Shown here in pieces: positions 1 to 11,856 of a stretch of DNA of 64,000 nt. This DNA comes from Pteria penguin (lineage: Eukaryota; Mollusca; Bivalvia; Pterioida; Pteriidae). Where the stretch lies: NCBI GenBank assembly GCA_035048485.1, contig CM068583.1, positions 61,586,806 through 61,650,805 on the forward strand, in the 5' to 3' direction. The notes beneath the pieces are model-generated. The model made no database searches and was not told the DNA's origin. It was given only the letters and a program-made list of their open reading frames with translations. The position numbers and the translations under genes are program-made. Within the stretch, counting starts at the first letter, position 1; the number at the start of each line of letters is the position of its first letter.

Positions 1-1851
1 TTTCTTCAATTCGGTCAATCCGAAGGCCTTGGGTAATTTACTCAACGAGGAACTCATGAAGTTGTAGGAATCGATGAAACGTATTCCGTTGGCAGACATC
101 GTCATGATCTTGGCTCCGCTCATCAAGACGTCGGGTTTCATGCATGCACGATTGACCAGGAAATGTAAAATAAATTGACCGTCGTATCCTCTCATGTTGT
201 GAGCGATGGCCGTCACACCGTCGTGGCATGATTTCTTTTCTCTGTTGGTGTTCGTGACACAGCTAGAAAATATCCAGCTCATGAAGTTTTCTAAGGTTTT
301 CTCTCCTTGAAAGATGACTTCTCTTCCTCCGGGTAATGGGGTGCACGTCTCGCACTCTTCTTCGATGGGTGAGTGTATGCATGCATCGCAAGCTCGATGT
401 GCCACGCAAAAGTTTGGAACGTGTACTCCCGTGTCCTGGCTACATTCGAAGTCGTAGAAGATGTACGAGTTCTTTTCTCCTTTCTTCTTCTTAGGTTTAG
501 GTTTACGTTGTACGTAACAGAGATGATCCTGTTCCACCACGGTCTTACAGATGGAACAGACGTGCTCTTTATCGCCGCAGCGGTGTATTTTCATCAGTAC
601 TTTACTCATCCAACTTCCACAATCCCGGCATCTCGTCATGAGGTCGCATATGCTCTTTCCCACTTTGTTGGGTTTCAGATGGTTCCAATAACACTGCATG
701 TTGGGAAAATGTCCTTTGCAGCTCTGACACGTGACCTTAGAATCGTCCTGGGGGCACGGTGGTGAATTCAAACAGTAGTTACACCTCACGGGACATTTCG
801 TGCGATGATCTTCCTTGTGGGTATACCCGACGTCGCAAAAGTCGCAGTAATGTTGACGTTCGATCAAACCAGTCATAGACGTGATGGTATCGTAGTGTTG
901 GTTCGAATACAGGATATTCAGCATGGTGGGTCTCATGTTGTTTCTCACGTCCCCCTTGTACAGTAACTGTAGTTTTATCTTCTTAGCTTCTGTCAACTGA
1001 TGGTGGATTTTCAATCTGTACTGTGGACTCAGGACCGTCTGGAATTTACCCCATTCTACAGGTCCACACCCATGCTCTATGGACACGCCCGCTTCCTGAC
1101 ATAGTGATTTAGCTGCTCTTTCTTGATCACGGAATCTATCGGAAACTTTCATACGAAACCATGCCTTTTTCCATTCTTGCATCTCTTTGGGGTCCGTGGG
1201 TTTCTGGGCTTGTAGACGGGCGACCACGATGGCTCTAGCTAGGCACATGTTGTCGGAATCGTTTACGATCCGAACGATGGATCTCTTGTCTTTCCTAAAT
1301 TCATCTTTTTCGGCATGCAGATGTTTCGCCTTGTTACCTCCCGTTCCATAAGGCATCTCGATGTGGATGACGTCTATCGTTGTTTGCCCGTCTTCCAACT
1401 TAAAGTCTTCATTACTCTGTTGTACTTTCTGTATTTCGGCCAAGACCATTTCGCTAGACAAGTGTTGACTCATGGTGAAAGGTACCCATACTTCGGACTT
1501 CAGAGAAGGGTGATTGATGATCAGTCTGATGTAGTCTTTGTCTTTGGCATGGCACTTACTTTTCAAATCGTTTACTAACGAATTCATGACCCTAGGTAGA
1601 AACCTCGGTAGCTGACCTGGAGATATCTCTCGAGTCAATGCTTTAAACTGTACGTTGTATCGTATACCACTGGTCTTGAATTTTCTGGACTTGTGTGATC
1701 GATTCAACTTGATGGTATAGAAATCTTGCGGTGACTTGTTCATTTCCCGCAGGCGACGTCTAGCTCCTTCTATTCCACCATGTCTTTGTATCCATCGTCG
1801 TAGAAGCGTGCGAAACTTTCTCGATCTCAATAATTCTCTCGTGACTGGCAT
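1..1851 (-). CDS. polB: Protein-primed family-B DNA polymerase, N-terminal 617 aa (partial)
   Basis: Replicative DNA polymerase of Polinton/adintovirus type; the frame is open from the ATG at 1851 to the window edge, where the C-terminal palm and thumb are cut off. Residues 1-330 form a basic N-terminal region. Residues 336-445 are Cys/His-rich with repeated CxxC pairs, as in the zinc-binding segment before the exonuclease in Polinton PolB. The 3'-5' exonuclease follows: motif Exo I is YDFEC (D467, E469) and Exo II is HNMRGYD (N552, D557). The stretch IDSYNF then LPKAFGL at about 595-612 is very typical of Polinton PolB. An in-frame stop lies at 1912-1914, and ATG 1851 is the first ATG after it, 46 nt downstream of a TATA box. 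No frameshift or stop is seen. Plus-strand frames over this interval are antisense shadows. Confidence 0.9.
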   Translation of the reverse strand, partial: MPVTRELLRSRKFRTLLRRWIQRHGGIEGARRRLREMNKSPQDFYTIKLNRSHKSRKFKTSGIRYNVQFKALTREISPGQLPRFLPRVMNSLVNDLKSKCHAKDKDYIRLIINHPSLKSEVWVPFTMSQHLSSEMVLAEIQKVQQSNEDFKLEDGQTTIDVIHIEMPYGTGGNKAKHLHAEKDEFRKDKRSIVRIVNDSDNMCLARAIVVARLQAQKPTDPKEMQEWKKAWFRMKVSDRFRDQERAAKSLCQEAGVSIEHGCGPVEWGKFQTVLSPQYRLKIHHQLTEAKKIKLQLLYKGDVRNNMRPTMLNILYSNQHYDTITSMTGLIERQHYCDFCDVGYTHKEDHRTKCPVRCNYCLNSPPCPQDDSKVTCQSCKGHFPNMQCYWNHLKPNKVGKSICDLMTRCRDCGSWMSKVLMKIHRCGDKEHVCSICKTVVEQDHLCYVQRKPKPKKKKGEKNSYIFYDFECSQDTGVHVPNFCVAHRACDACIHSPIEEECETCTPLPGGREVIFQGEKTLENFMSWIFSSCVTNTNREKKSCHDGVTAIAHNMRGYDGQFILHFLVNRACMKPDVLMSGAKIMTMSANGIRFIDSYNFMSSSLSKLPKAFGLTELKK

Positions 1852-1896
1852 CGTGACTGATAATTCGCGTTTTAATCTCGATCGCGTTTTCACGGG

Positions 1897-1905
1897 TTTT
1901 TTATA
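1897..1905 (-). promoter_or_regulatory. TATA box for PolB
   Basis: TATAAAAAA on the minus strand lies 46 nt upstream of the PolB ATG. It is the only TATA-like motif close to this start, and it faces away from the CCHC gene promoter. Confidence 0.5.
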
Positions 1906-1914
1906 CGATTCCTA

Positions 1915-2089
1915 TGACCTTGAAATGTCAAGGTCGTGATTTTATTTCAATGTCAAGGTTGATGTGATCTAATACAAGGTCAACTTTAGAAAAAAAAGTC
2001 TAGAACATTCATTTCAATGTCAAGGTCAGATTTAAAGGGTGAAGGTAAGATTTTAAGGGTGAAGGTAAGATTTTAAGGGTGAAGGTCAC
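1915..2089. promoter_or_regulatory. Cluster of AAGGTCA nuclear-receptor-type half-sites between divergent genes
   Basis: Perfect TCAAGGTCA occurs at 2020-2028 (plus) and as its complement TGACCTTGA at 1915-1923. Near copies are TCAAGGTCG at 1928-1936, TCAAGGTTG at 1953-1961, ACAAGGTCA at 1974-1982 and GAAGGTCAC at 2081-2089. The first two sites form an everted pair with a 4-bp spacer. TNAAGGTCA is the extended half-site bound by ERR and SF-1/FTZ-F1 type nuclear receptors. Binding is inferred, not shown. Confidence 0.45.
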
Positions 2090-2090
2090 T
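2021..2090. repeat. 20-bp tandem repeat, 3.5 copies, in the CCHC promoter
   Basis: Units start at 2021, 2041, 2061 and 2081. Each opens with AAGGT and closes with TTTAAGGGT or TTTAAAGGGT, and the last is half-length. The repeat overlaps two of the AAGGTCA-like sites and ends 10 bp before the TATA box of the CCHC gene. Confidence 0.8.
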
Positions 2091-2099
2091 CATTTCGTT

Positions 2100-2105
2100 T
2101 ATAAA
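2100..2105 (+). promoter_or_regulatory. TATA box of the CCHC gene
   Basis: TATAAA lies 57 nt upstream of the ATG at 2162. The ATG has a strong Kozak context (CAACCATGG). Confidence 0.55.
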
Positions 2106-2161
2106 GACGAGAGTAAACGACAGACTTCATTCTCGCATTCATCACGCAAGAGAAAACAACC

Positions 2162-2962
2162 ATGGCTCAACCGAGGTTTCCTACTGCTACTGTAACTGCT
2201 GGTTCTTCTGCTGCCTTCATAGACGAAACGAGCATGCATCCACCAGAGATTCCTTCCAATTTCATTAAAGATTTGATGCGTGACGAAGGGATGCAGAACG
2301 ATGATACTCTCATGTTACCTTCGAACGAAGAGGCTCTACTGACTCAATTGAAGAGCCTCGTCGCACAGAAACATCAGGTCGAGATGCAGACCCTAAAAGA
2401 AAACCAAGATACCTTGACGAGTTCGCTAGCTACACTGCAAAAGACCGTGGAAGAAACCAAGCTAGAAACCGTGCAAATCAATGTAGGCATGGGTGAAATG
2501 AACTTACACGTTGCTGATGCCCAAAATATGTTACGTGAGATCAAGAAACGAATGGCTAACAAGAGGTACCACGATAATGATGGTGACGATGATACAGGCG
2601 AACCTAGCCGTAAGAAATTTAAATACAACACAGCGGAAACGAACACTCCTAATAATGTGTGTTTCCATTGTCAACAACCTGGACATTGGTTTAGACAGTG
2701 CCCTCAGAGACAACAACAACAAGCGATCAAGGGAAATTGTTTTCGATGTAACGAAGAAGGACATTGGGCTAACGAGTGTCCGCAGGCTCGACAACCATCT
2801 AGTCCTGTAATCACGGAACCACCGAGTCCGAAAACCACTCCGAGTATGCCTCCTCCGAAAACTCCTAACATGAAAGCTCCCAAGAAAGTAAAGATTGCAG
2901 AAAAAAAGGAGACGATACCCAAGAAAAAGATGACCAAGAAAAACATCGCTTTGATCATGTAA
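2162..2962 (+). CDS. Two-CCHC zinc-knuckle, coiled-coil protein (266 aa), retroviral NC-like motif
   Basis: Two zinc knuckles of the form C-X2-C-X4-H-X4-C are visible: C167/C170/H175/C180 and C193/C196/H201/C206. Both have GHW after the second Cys, as in retroviral nucleocapsid and cellular CNBP-type knuckles. Residues about 55-130 are heptad-like and charged (coiled-coil-like). Residues 140-157 contain an acidic run and then basic RKKFK. The tail (210-266) is Pro/Lys-rich. The family binds single-stranded nucleic acid; a role in binding replicating or packaged DNA is inference. It is divergent from PolB with a 310-bp intergenic region, has TATA and Kozak signals, and is followed by AATAAA at 3172. 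No protease or RT domain is attached, so it is not simply a retrotransposon gag inserted here, although a captured gag-like gene is possible. Confidence 0.8.
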   Translation: MAQPRFPTATVTAGSSAAFIDETSMHPPEIPSNFIKDLMRDEGMQNDDTLMLPSNEEALLTQLKSLVAQKHQVEMQTLKENQDTLTSSLATLQKTVEETKLETVQINVGMGEMNLHVADAQNMLREIKKRMANKRYHDNDGDDDTGEPSRKKFKYNTAETNTPNNVCFHCQQPGHWFRQCPQRQQQQAIKGNCFRCNEEGHWANECPQARQPSSPVITEPPSPKTTPSMPPPKTPNMKAPKKVKIAEKKETIPKKKMTKKNIALIM

Positions 2963-3270
2963 TGACATTATGTGTAAACAACAGAAAACATCTGTCGAGT
3001 ATCCGAAATGACCAAACTTGGACGATGGAGACATCGCTCCGAGCCGTAATGGCAGAGTTTAAACAAAGTAGTGAGACAGATATTTTATTGATCATGTAAT
3101 GACATTGTGTGTAAACGATATTTTTATTGATTATGTGTAAACGACAATTTTATTGATCATGTAATTATGTGAATAAAACATGTCTTACTTTATCTCTATC
3201 GTTTGTCGTATTTTCTTAGTTAAGTTAAAAAAAACTCGAGTTCTTTTCGTGACTGTGTGACGAAAATAGC
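2963..3270 (+). terminator. 3' UTR of the CCHC gene with poly(A) signal and echoed repeat
   Basis: AATAAA stands at 3172-3177, followed by a T-rich stretch. The sequence around the stop codon (TTGATCATGTAATGACATT, 2951-2969) recurs at 3089-3107 and in shortened form near 3127 and 3152. The CDS end has therefore been tandemly copied into its own 3' UTR. No histone-like stem-loop is present here. Confidence 0.6.
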
Positions 3271-3468
3271 TCGACCTTCACTTCTGATTACATGAAAAAA
3301 AGGTGATGCCTTTGACGTCCGCAATTTGACAGTATATAGTCATTTACCGTGTATTAAGACTTCATTTCAATCGACCTTCACTTCTGAATACATGAAAAAG
3401 GTGATGCCTTTGACGTCCGCAATTTGACAGTATATAGTCATTTACCGTGTATTAAGACTTCATTTCAA
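3271..3468 (+). repeat. 98-100 bp tandem promoter duplication
   Basis: Copy 1 (3271-3370) and copy 2 (3371-3468) differ by one substitution and two fewer A in the A-run. Each contains one ACGTCCGC box and one TATATAG. The second copy ends one base before the ATG at 3470. Confidence 0.9.
3297..3437 (+). promoter_or_regulatory. Two ACGTCCGC boxes with TATA for the 94-aa gene
   Basis: Boxes at 3297-3322 and 3395-3420 read AAAAAGGTGATGCC then TTTGACGTCCGC. Each is followed 10 bp later by TATATAG (3333-3339, 3431-3437). The same box in variant form (GTGTTTCCTTACACGTCCGC) occurs four times at 4542-4792. This box-TATA order suggests a promoter module of this element; the binding factor is unknown. 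Confidence 0.65.
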
Positions 3469-3469
3469 A

Positions 3470-3754
3470 ATGGATGTTGAAATAAGAGGTGTTATCACAT
3501 TTAGAGTGGGAGACGAGGATATCAGTATCCATATTGGTCATCCGGGACGGAACCCTAGGAGTTTGTTTTGGTGGAGGATATTTAGACAATTACTATCTAA
3601 TATCCTCCATCACACCAACGACCAAGAAATGGCAGAGGAGTTTGATCAGGAAGAAGAAGAAGAAATGATGGAGTATAGCAGGCAACAAGACCGAGAGATC
3701 GAAAGGCTATTAAACTATGACCATCCAAGTTACCCTCCACAGAGAGAAGAATGA
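3470..3754 (+). CDS. Unrecognised 94-aa protein of the Polinton-like element
   Basis: I do not recognise this protein. Residues 1-25 look like beta strands. Residues about 31-45 are aromatic/hydrophobic (FWWRIFRQLL). Residues about 52-80 are very acidic and Gln-rich (a run of five Glu after Asp-Gln), and the tail is Pro/Tyr-containing. There is no signal peptide. It starts one base after the duplicated promoter and ends 23 nt before a histone-like stem-loop, so it is very likely a real expressed gene. It shares promoter and 3'-end signals with the 140-aa and 98-aa genes and faces the 140-aa gene convergently. Confidence 0.65.
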   Translation: MDVEIRGVITFRVGDEDISIHIGHPGRNPRSLFWWRIFRQLLSNILHHTNDQEMAEEFDQEEEEEMMEYSRQQDREIERLLNYDHPSYPPQREE

Positions 3755-3777
3755 GAAGATTTTTAACAACATAAAAC

Positions 3778-3817
3778 GGCCCTTTTAAGGGCCAACCATA
3801 TCTTTAGAAAAGTAACC
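3778..3817 (+). terminator. Histone-type 3' stem-loop with downstream purine-rich element (gene 3470-3754)
   Basis: The stem GGCCCT, loop TTTA and stem AGGGCC (3778-3793) are followed by AACCA and, 10 nt on, by TTTAGAAAAGTAA. Replication-dependent histone mRNAs end in a 6-bp GGYYCT-type stem with a T-rich tetraloop, then ACCA/ACCCA and a purine-rich downstream element that pairs with U7 snRNA. Spacing from the stop codon (23 nt) also fits. Confidence 0.7.
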
Positions 3818-3990
3818 ATAAGGTTGAAAACATTTAAACGAGTTCGTATCATTATTTCTAAAAAAACTTATATATTTTACCCGTTATACATTATACAGAA
3901 AAAAAACTTACATTTGTTTTTGTTTACATATTTCCTCGTCTTCTTTTATTTCCTGAAAAGTCATAGTAAATAACTGTTGCATTCAACAAA

Positions 3991-4032
3991 TGACTACTTT
4001 TCGTAAAACTTTGGGTGGTCCTTAAAAGGACC
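3991..4032 (-). terminator. Histone-type 3' stem-loop with ACCCA (gene 4055-4477)
   Basis: On the minus strand the order is AAAA, stem GGTCCT, loop TTTA, stem AGGACC (4032-4017), then ACCCA exactly as in histone mRNAs, then CGAAAAGTAG. The stop codon lies 22 nt upstream. This is the best of the three matches. Confidence 0.75.
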
Positions 4033-4054
4033 TTTTTATTTTGATGATGTTGAA

Positions 4055-4477
4055 TTACATGTCTTCGTCTTCTTTATTAGCTAACACTATCTTAGCTAAC
4101 TCTCTGAGGCAATGTCTGGTCTTTCCTAGCTCCTCAATCAGTACTTTCTGGTTGGATTCCAGCACGTGAATCCGACGCTGCAGCGCCCTTGTTGTTGATA
4201 ATCGGTTCTGCTGCGTTGAACTAATCTTAGGCAGCGCCGGCAGCGCAATGTTGGTGTTTTGCTTTTGCTTTTGCTGCTGTTGTACCTGTGCCTGTGTCTG
4301 TTGTTGATGCGGCTGGGCTTGCTGCTGCTGTAAAAGTTGTGCCTGATGTTGTGGCTGTTGATTTACTGTAGTGGGGATAGATGATGTTTGCCCCCCTCCT
4401 GCCTTTTCCTGCATATCATCATCCTTCAATAACATCTCCAAAAGGGACTCAAAGTCGATATTGTTCGATGAACTCAT
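4055..4477 (-). CDS. 140-aa Gln-rich protein with acidic N-terminus and leucine-zipper-like C-terminus
   Basis: Residues 7-22 are acidic and hydrophobic (DFESLLEMLLKDDD), like short activation domains. Residues about 38-75 are a Gln-rich tract. Residues 99-132 form a heptad repeat: L99, L106, L113, T120, L127 in one layer and I103, Q110, L117, L124, V131 in the other. This is a parallel dimer leucine-zipper pattern. The segment before it has a few Arg but no full bZIP basic region. The layout suggests a dimeric transcription regulator, by inference only. A TATAAATA box at 4538-4531 lies 53 nt upstream of the ATG, next to an ACGTCCGC box. The gene ends before a histone-like stem-loop. It is divergent from the 98-aa gene. 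Because of the low-complexity middle, an exact family cannot be given. Confidence 0.65.
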   Translation of the reverse strand: MSSSNNIDFESLLEMLLKDDDMQEKAGGGQTSSIPTTVNQQPQHQAQLLQQQQAQPHQQQTQAQVQQQQKQKQNTNIALPALPKISSTQQNRLSTTRALQRRIHVLESNQKVLIEELGKTRHCLRELAKIVLANKEDEDM

Positions 4478-4530
4478 CTTGATTCGAAAAATCTCGATTC
4501 AAAACTGGCGCTTCTCTAGAAAAAAAATCT

Positions 4531-4811
4531 TATTTATACTGAAAAAAGGGTGTTTCCTTACACGTCCGCAAAAATGATAATATTTCAAGACTTTGTTTAG
4601 GTTACCAAAAAGGTGTTTCCTTACACGTCCGCAATTACAGTAAAATATTTCAAGACTTTGTCTTAGTACACTTAGGTTACCTAAAAGGTGTTTCCTTACA
4701 CGTCCGCGTTTTATGGTAGATTGAATTTAAATTGTTTATGTTTTACATTAGAATGTTTATGTTACCAAAAAGGTGTTTCCTTACACGTCCGCGTTTACAT
4801 TAGTATATATA
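4531..4811. promoter_or_regulatory. Divergent promoter region with four ACGTCCGC boxes and two TATA boxes
   Basis: Boxes with AAAGGTGTTTCC then TTACACGTCCGC lie at 4542-4569 (one extra G), 4607-4632, 4683-4707 and 4767-4792, all in plus orientation, 63-85 bp apart. TATAAATA (minus, 4538-4531) serves the 140-aa gene. TATATATA (plus, 4804-4811), 12 bp after the last box, serves the 98-aa gene. TTTCAAGACTTTG also repeats between boxes. Confidence 0.65.
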
Positions 4812-4865
4812 CTTCAGAATATGTTCTAGTACTTTACCTGAAAAAATTTTATTTTTTTCGACAAC

Positions 4866-5162
4866 ATGGAAGCGAGTATCAGAATCACGATTGATTGGGA
4901 GAGGAGATTGATATACACTATACATGAGCCGGCCATAGGACGGGTCATCTTAAGAGATAGAGAGTCGGGACAAGATGTCAAGATAGAGCCAGATCAACCG
5001 ATGAATGCTACGGTCATCAAAAGAGAAGAGACCCAAGATTCACCCGGTAGGAGAAGAACACCACCATGCCGGGTGGGTCACTTAGTCGATAGACTACTAA
5101 ATAACCAACTAAGGCGCAGCGAGAGGAGAAAGGCACGTCGCCATTGCCCCTTATGCTGGTAA
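4866..5162 (+). CDS. Unrecognised 98-aa basic protein with two SUMO-consensus lysines
   Basis: I do not recognise this protein. The N-terminal 35 residues look like beta strands (alternating Ile/Arg/Thr). VKIE (K39) and IKRE (K52) fit the sumoylation consensus. The C-terminal half is very basic (RRR at 62-64, RRSERRKARR at about 83-92) and ends HCPLCW; C68, H72, C94 and C97 could bind a metal, by inference. The basic C-terminus suggests nuclear or nucleic-acid contact. A promoter box and TATATATA lie 54 nt upstream, and a histone-like stem-loop starts 20 nt after the stop. Length and signals match the 94-aa gene, but the proteins are not evidently related. Confidence 0.65.
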   Translation: MEASIRITIDWERRLIYTIHEPAIGRVILRDRESGQDVKIEPDQPMNATVIKREETQDSPGRRRTPPCRVGHLVDRLLNNQLRRSERRKARRHCPLCW

Positions 5163-5182
5163 GGGACAGGAAGAAAAAAAAC

Positions 5183-5222
5183 AGCCCTTTTAAGGGCTAA
5201 CCATTTCTTTAGAAAAGTAAAC
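5183..5222 (+). terminator. Histone-type 3' stem-loop with downstream element (gene 4866-5162)
   Basis: The stem AGCCCT, loop TTTA and stem AGGGCT (5183-5198) are followed by AACCA and TTTAGAAAAGTAA. The layout is the same as at 3778-3817, with one base-pair swap in the stem (A-T for G-C) that keeps pairing. Confidence 0.7.
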
Positions 5223-6190
5223 TCAAGGTTAACAAGTACAATTTCCACATTCAATCCAAGGTCAAGGACACTTTTTGAACTCATCTTTAACCTACTATAG
5301 TACGTTTAGGTCAAATCAGTACATACTTTTAGTGCAAATAGGTCAAACTCATTTTTTTGCATTATCGGGGATCGTTACACTACTAATAACATAATTAATG
5401 AAGTAAACCATATGTTGCCAGTTCTAAGAATTTGACTAATTAAAATATGTGTGTATCAATTACATATACGTTATCTTGAAGGTTATTGTGATGACATGTG
5501 TATCATTTATGAAGGCCATGACCTTTCCATAAACACTGTATGTTAAGTTGACGACCAGTACATTATCGTGTCGGTCATGTCCTTGCTGCTTACATCAACA
5601 TTATGTAATAATTGTCTGTGATGAATTCTTCACATGCCACACTGTCATGTATTCCAAGCCCAAAACTAACCTGAAAAAGAACAATAAAACAGTAAAATTA
5701 TGAATGCAAAAACTGAATTCTTATGTATTGATTGACCACGTAAGTTAAAAAAAATGTTTGCATTTTACGACAACTCTTTTCAAACCATTTCCTAAACAAA
5801 AAATCCAAAATGCAAAATACAGTAGTGTTTTCTGCCAGTCATGTTTTTGTGGGCACGCAACACCATTGTTATATATTTGTTAGATGTACTATTGAAATTT
5901 CATGGAACTGAATTCAATTAATTGAAAAAAGATGTTTAAATGTAACAAGTTTGTAATATATTTGTAAAACGAGGTGTAGTTTGCACATATTTAAACAATA
6001 ATTTGCTGAATTTTCCCTCGGGGTATCTGAAATACATAACCAGATGACATTGTGCATGTAACAACTAACGCAATGTTACTGTGACATTCTTTTTATTGCT
6101 GCATTAAGAGAGGTGGACGCGCCTTCGTACATCACTTTTCGCAGGAATTCTGTACAACTAGCGCAACTGCTTGTCGATGTCTCGAAGAAA
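5223..6190. other. AT-rich spacer, probable right end of the Polinton and 5' flank of the next gene
   Basis: CCAAGGTCA at 5256-5264 echoes the half-sites near PolB, and GGTCAAA repeats near 5309 and 5351. I see no terminal repeat, no ORF and no clear TATA box for the gene starting at 6191. Confidence 0.4.
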
Positions 6191-10760
<4,570 letters not shown>

Positions 10761-10849
10761 ACAAAAATCAGTCATGGTTAAATATCAGTTCTTTTACCGA
10801 GTGTATTTATGATGTAAATTTGCATTATTAATTTATAAACGGTTAAACA

Positions 10850-10855
10850 AATAAA
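10850..10855 (+). terminator. Poly(A) signal of the 443-aa protein gene
   Basis: AATAAA lies 90 nt after the stop codon. Confidence 0.6.
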
Positions 10856-10946
10856 ATACTTGTAAATATATGTACATCTAAATATATATACAAAGTCACA
10901 GCTGGGAGAAGCTTTGTGTTGTCCTTTTTGAACGCATTGACAGATC

Positions 10947-11155
10947 GGGGAACAGTTGGTGTAATCGGTAAGCACTTGCAGGGCTCCTGACCCATGTTCG
11001 ATTCCCGGATTAAGTCACTTTGTCAAGGGATTTGTGACCTAACACCTCAATCATATATTATTGATATATTATTGAAAACGACGTAAATCCTCAATGAAAT
11101 CACTAATCAATAGATGTAGACATATAAGAATAAATGTAGACATATACCAATATAG
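10947..11155 (+). mobile_element. tRNA-derived SINE with two 20-bp satellite units at its tail
   Basis: An A-box-like TTGGTGTAATCGGTAAGC (10955-10972) and B-box GTTCGATTCCC (10996-11006) mark a tRNA-derived head. The 3' part includes ATTGAAAACGACGTAAAT, the conserved tail seen in molluscan SINEs and repeated in the SINE at 33.6 kb. Directly after it come two copies of ATGTAGACATATA, the same motif that is expanded at 12729-13612. Confidence 0.65.
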
Positions 11156-11856
11156 ACTATTCTATCGTGTAATACACGGACGCAGCCATCTTTAGATCAC
11201 GTAACTATCCGCCATTAAGGTACTGAATATAGCTATCATCAGCCTAGTCTCGTATCATCAGTAAAGGACTTTCAAACAAGTTTACAAGTCCTTGCATCAG
11301 CTGATACTACCTAATGTGTGTGTGGGTTTTTTTTTTTTTCATTTTTTTTAAAATTAAGTTGTTTTTGCAGTTTTGACAGTGATTATAAGTGAAATACAGA
11401 CTGTTTGCCATGGGTTGCCTTAGTAACATTACTTTACAAATCCCAAAGCAAACGGAGATAGATTCGATCTTATCGCTTATACTGCGAATTTTTTTTGAAT
11501 AATATACTGTTTAGTACTGATCTATTAAAACTAAATTATTTCAGAGACATAAATCTCTGATTATTCCCATGATTGTTACTTCGATCCATGTCCCTATGTC
11601 GAGTGGTAGCTTGTACTACCAGAAAATGGATTATGTAACCAGGTTATTACCTGGGGTCAGCAATATCTCAGCATACATGTAGGTATCCTTGGCAAAAGTT
11701 AAAGTTGCATTCCAGAAACTGTCGTCCGTATTACGCAATAAACTTACTGGATTTATGTCGGCTGTTTAACCCCATCATCCGTAAGACTATTATTGGTACA
11801 CATGTATGTTGATTGAAGCAAATTGATTAACATTGCATACACGTTCGTTTTTTATC
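11156..11856. other. Non-coding AT-rich spacer
   Basis: I see no gene or repeat here apart from a T12 run near 11328. Confidence 0.4.

Larger units (their letters stand above)
1..5270. mobile_element. Polinton/Maverick (adintovirus-like) element, one end, left part outside window
   Basis: The block holds a protein-primed type DNA polymerase B (minus), a CCHC protein (plus) and three compact small genes with shared promoter boxes and shared 3' stem-loops. Gene density and base composition differ sharply from the sequence right of about 5.3 kb. Protein-primed PolB in a metazoan chromosome is the hallmark of Polintons/adintoviruses. Integrase, capsid, ATPase and protease would lie left of the window. 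I could not identify the terminal inverted repeat or the target-site duplication, so the right limit is only the last recognisable feature. PolB and the four small genes read without stops in the window, so this copy may be recent; it could also be an integrated or unintegrated viral genome end. Confidence 0.8.

Noticed and set aside
373..765. Plus-strand 130-codon frame
   Set aside because: Antisense to the PolB exonuclease and Cys-rich region, which is clearly coding on the minus strand.
2531..3034. Minus-strand frames opposite the CCHC gene
   Set aside because: The plus frame has two perfect CCHC knuckles with promoter signals; the minus frames are shadows.
5290..5360. Terminal inverted repeat of the Polinton
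   Set aside because: No second copy is available in the window and no duplication was seen, so the end cannot be fixed.
10953..11020. Functional tRNA gene
   Set aside because: Only promoter boxes are kept; it continues into a SINE tail.
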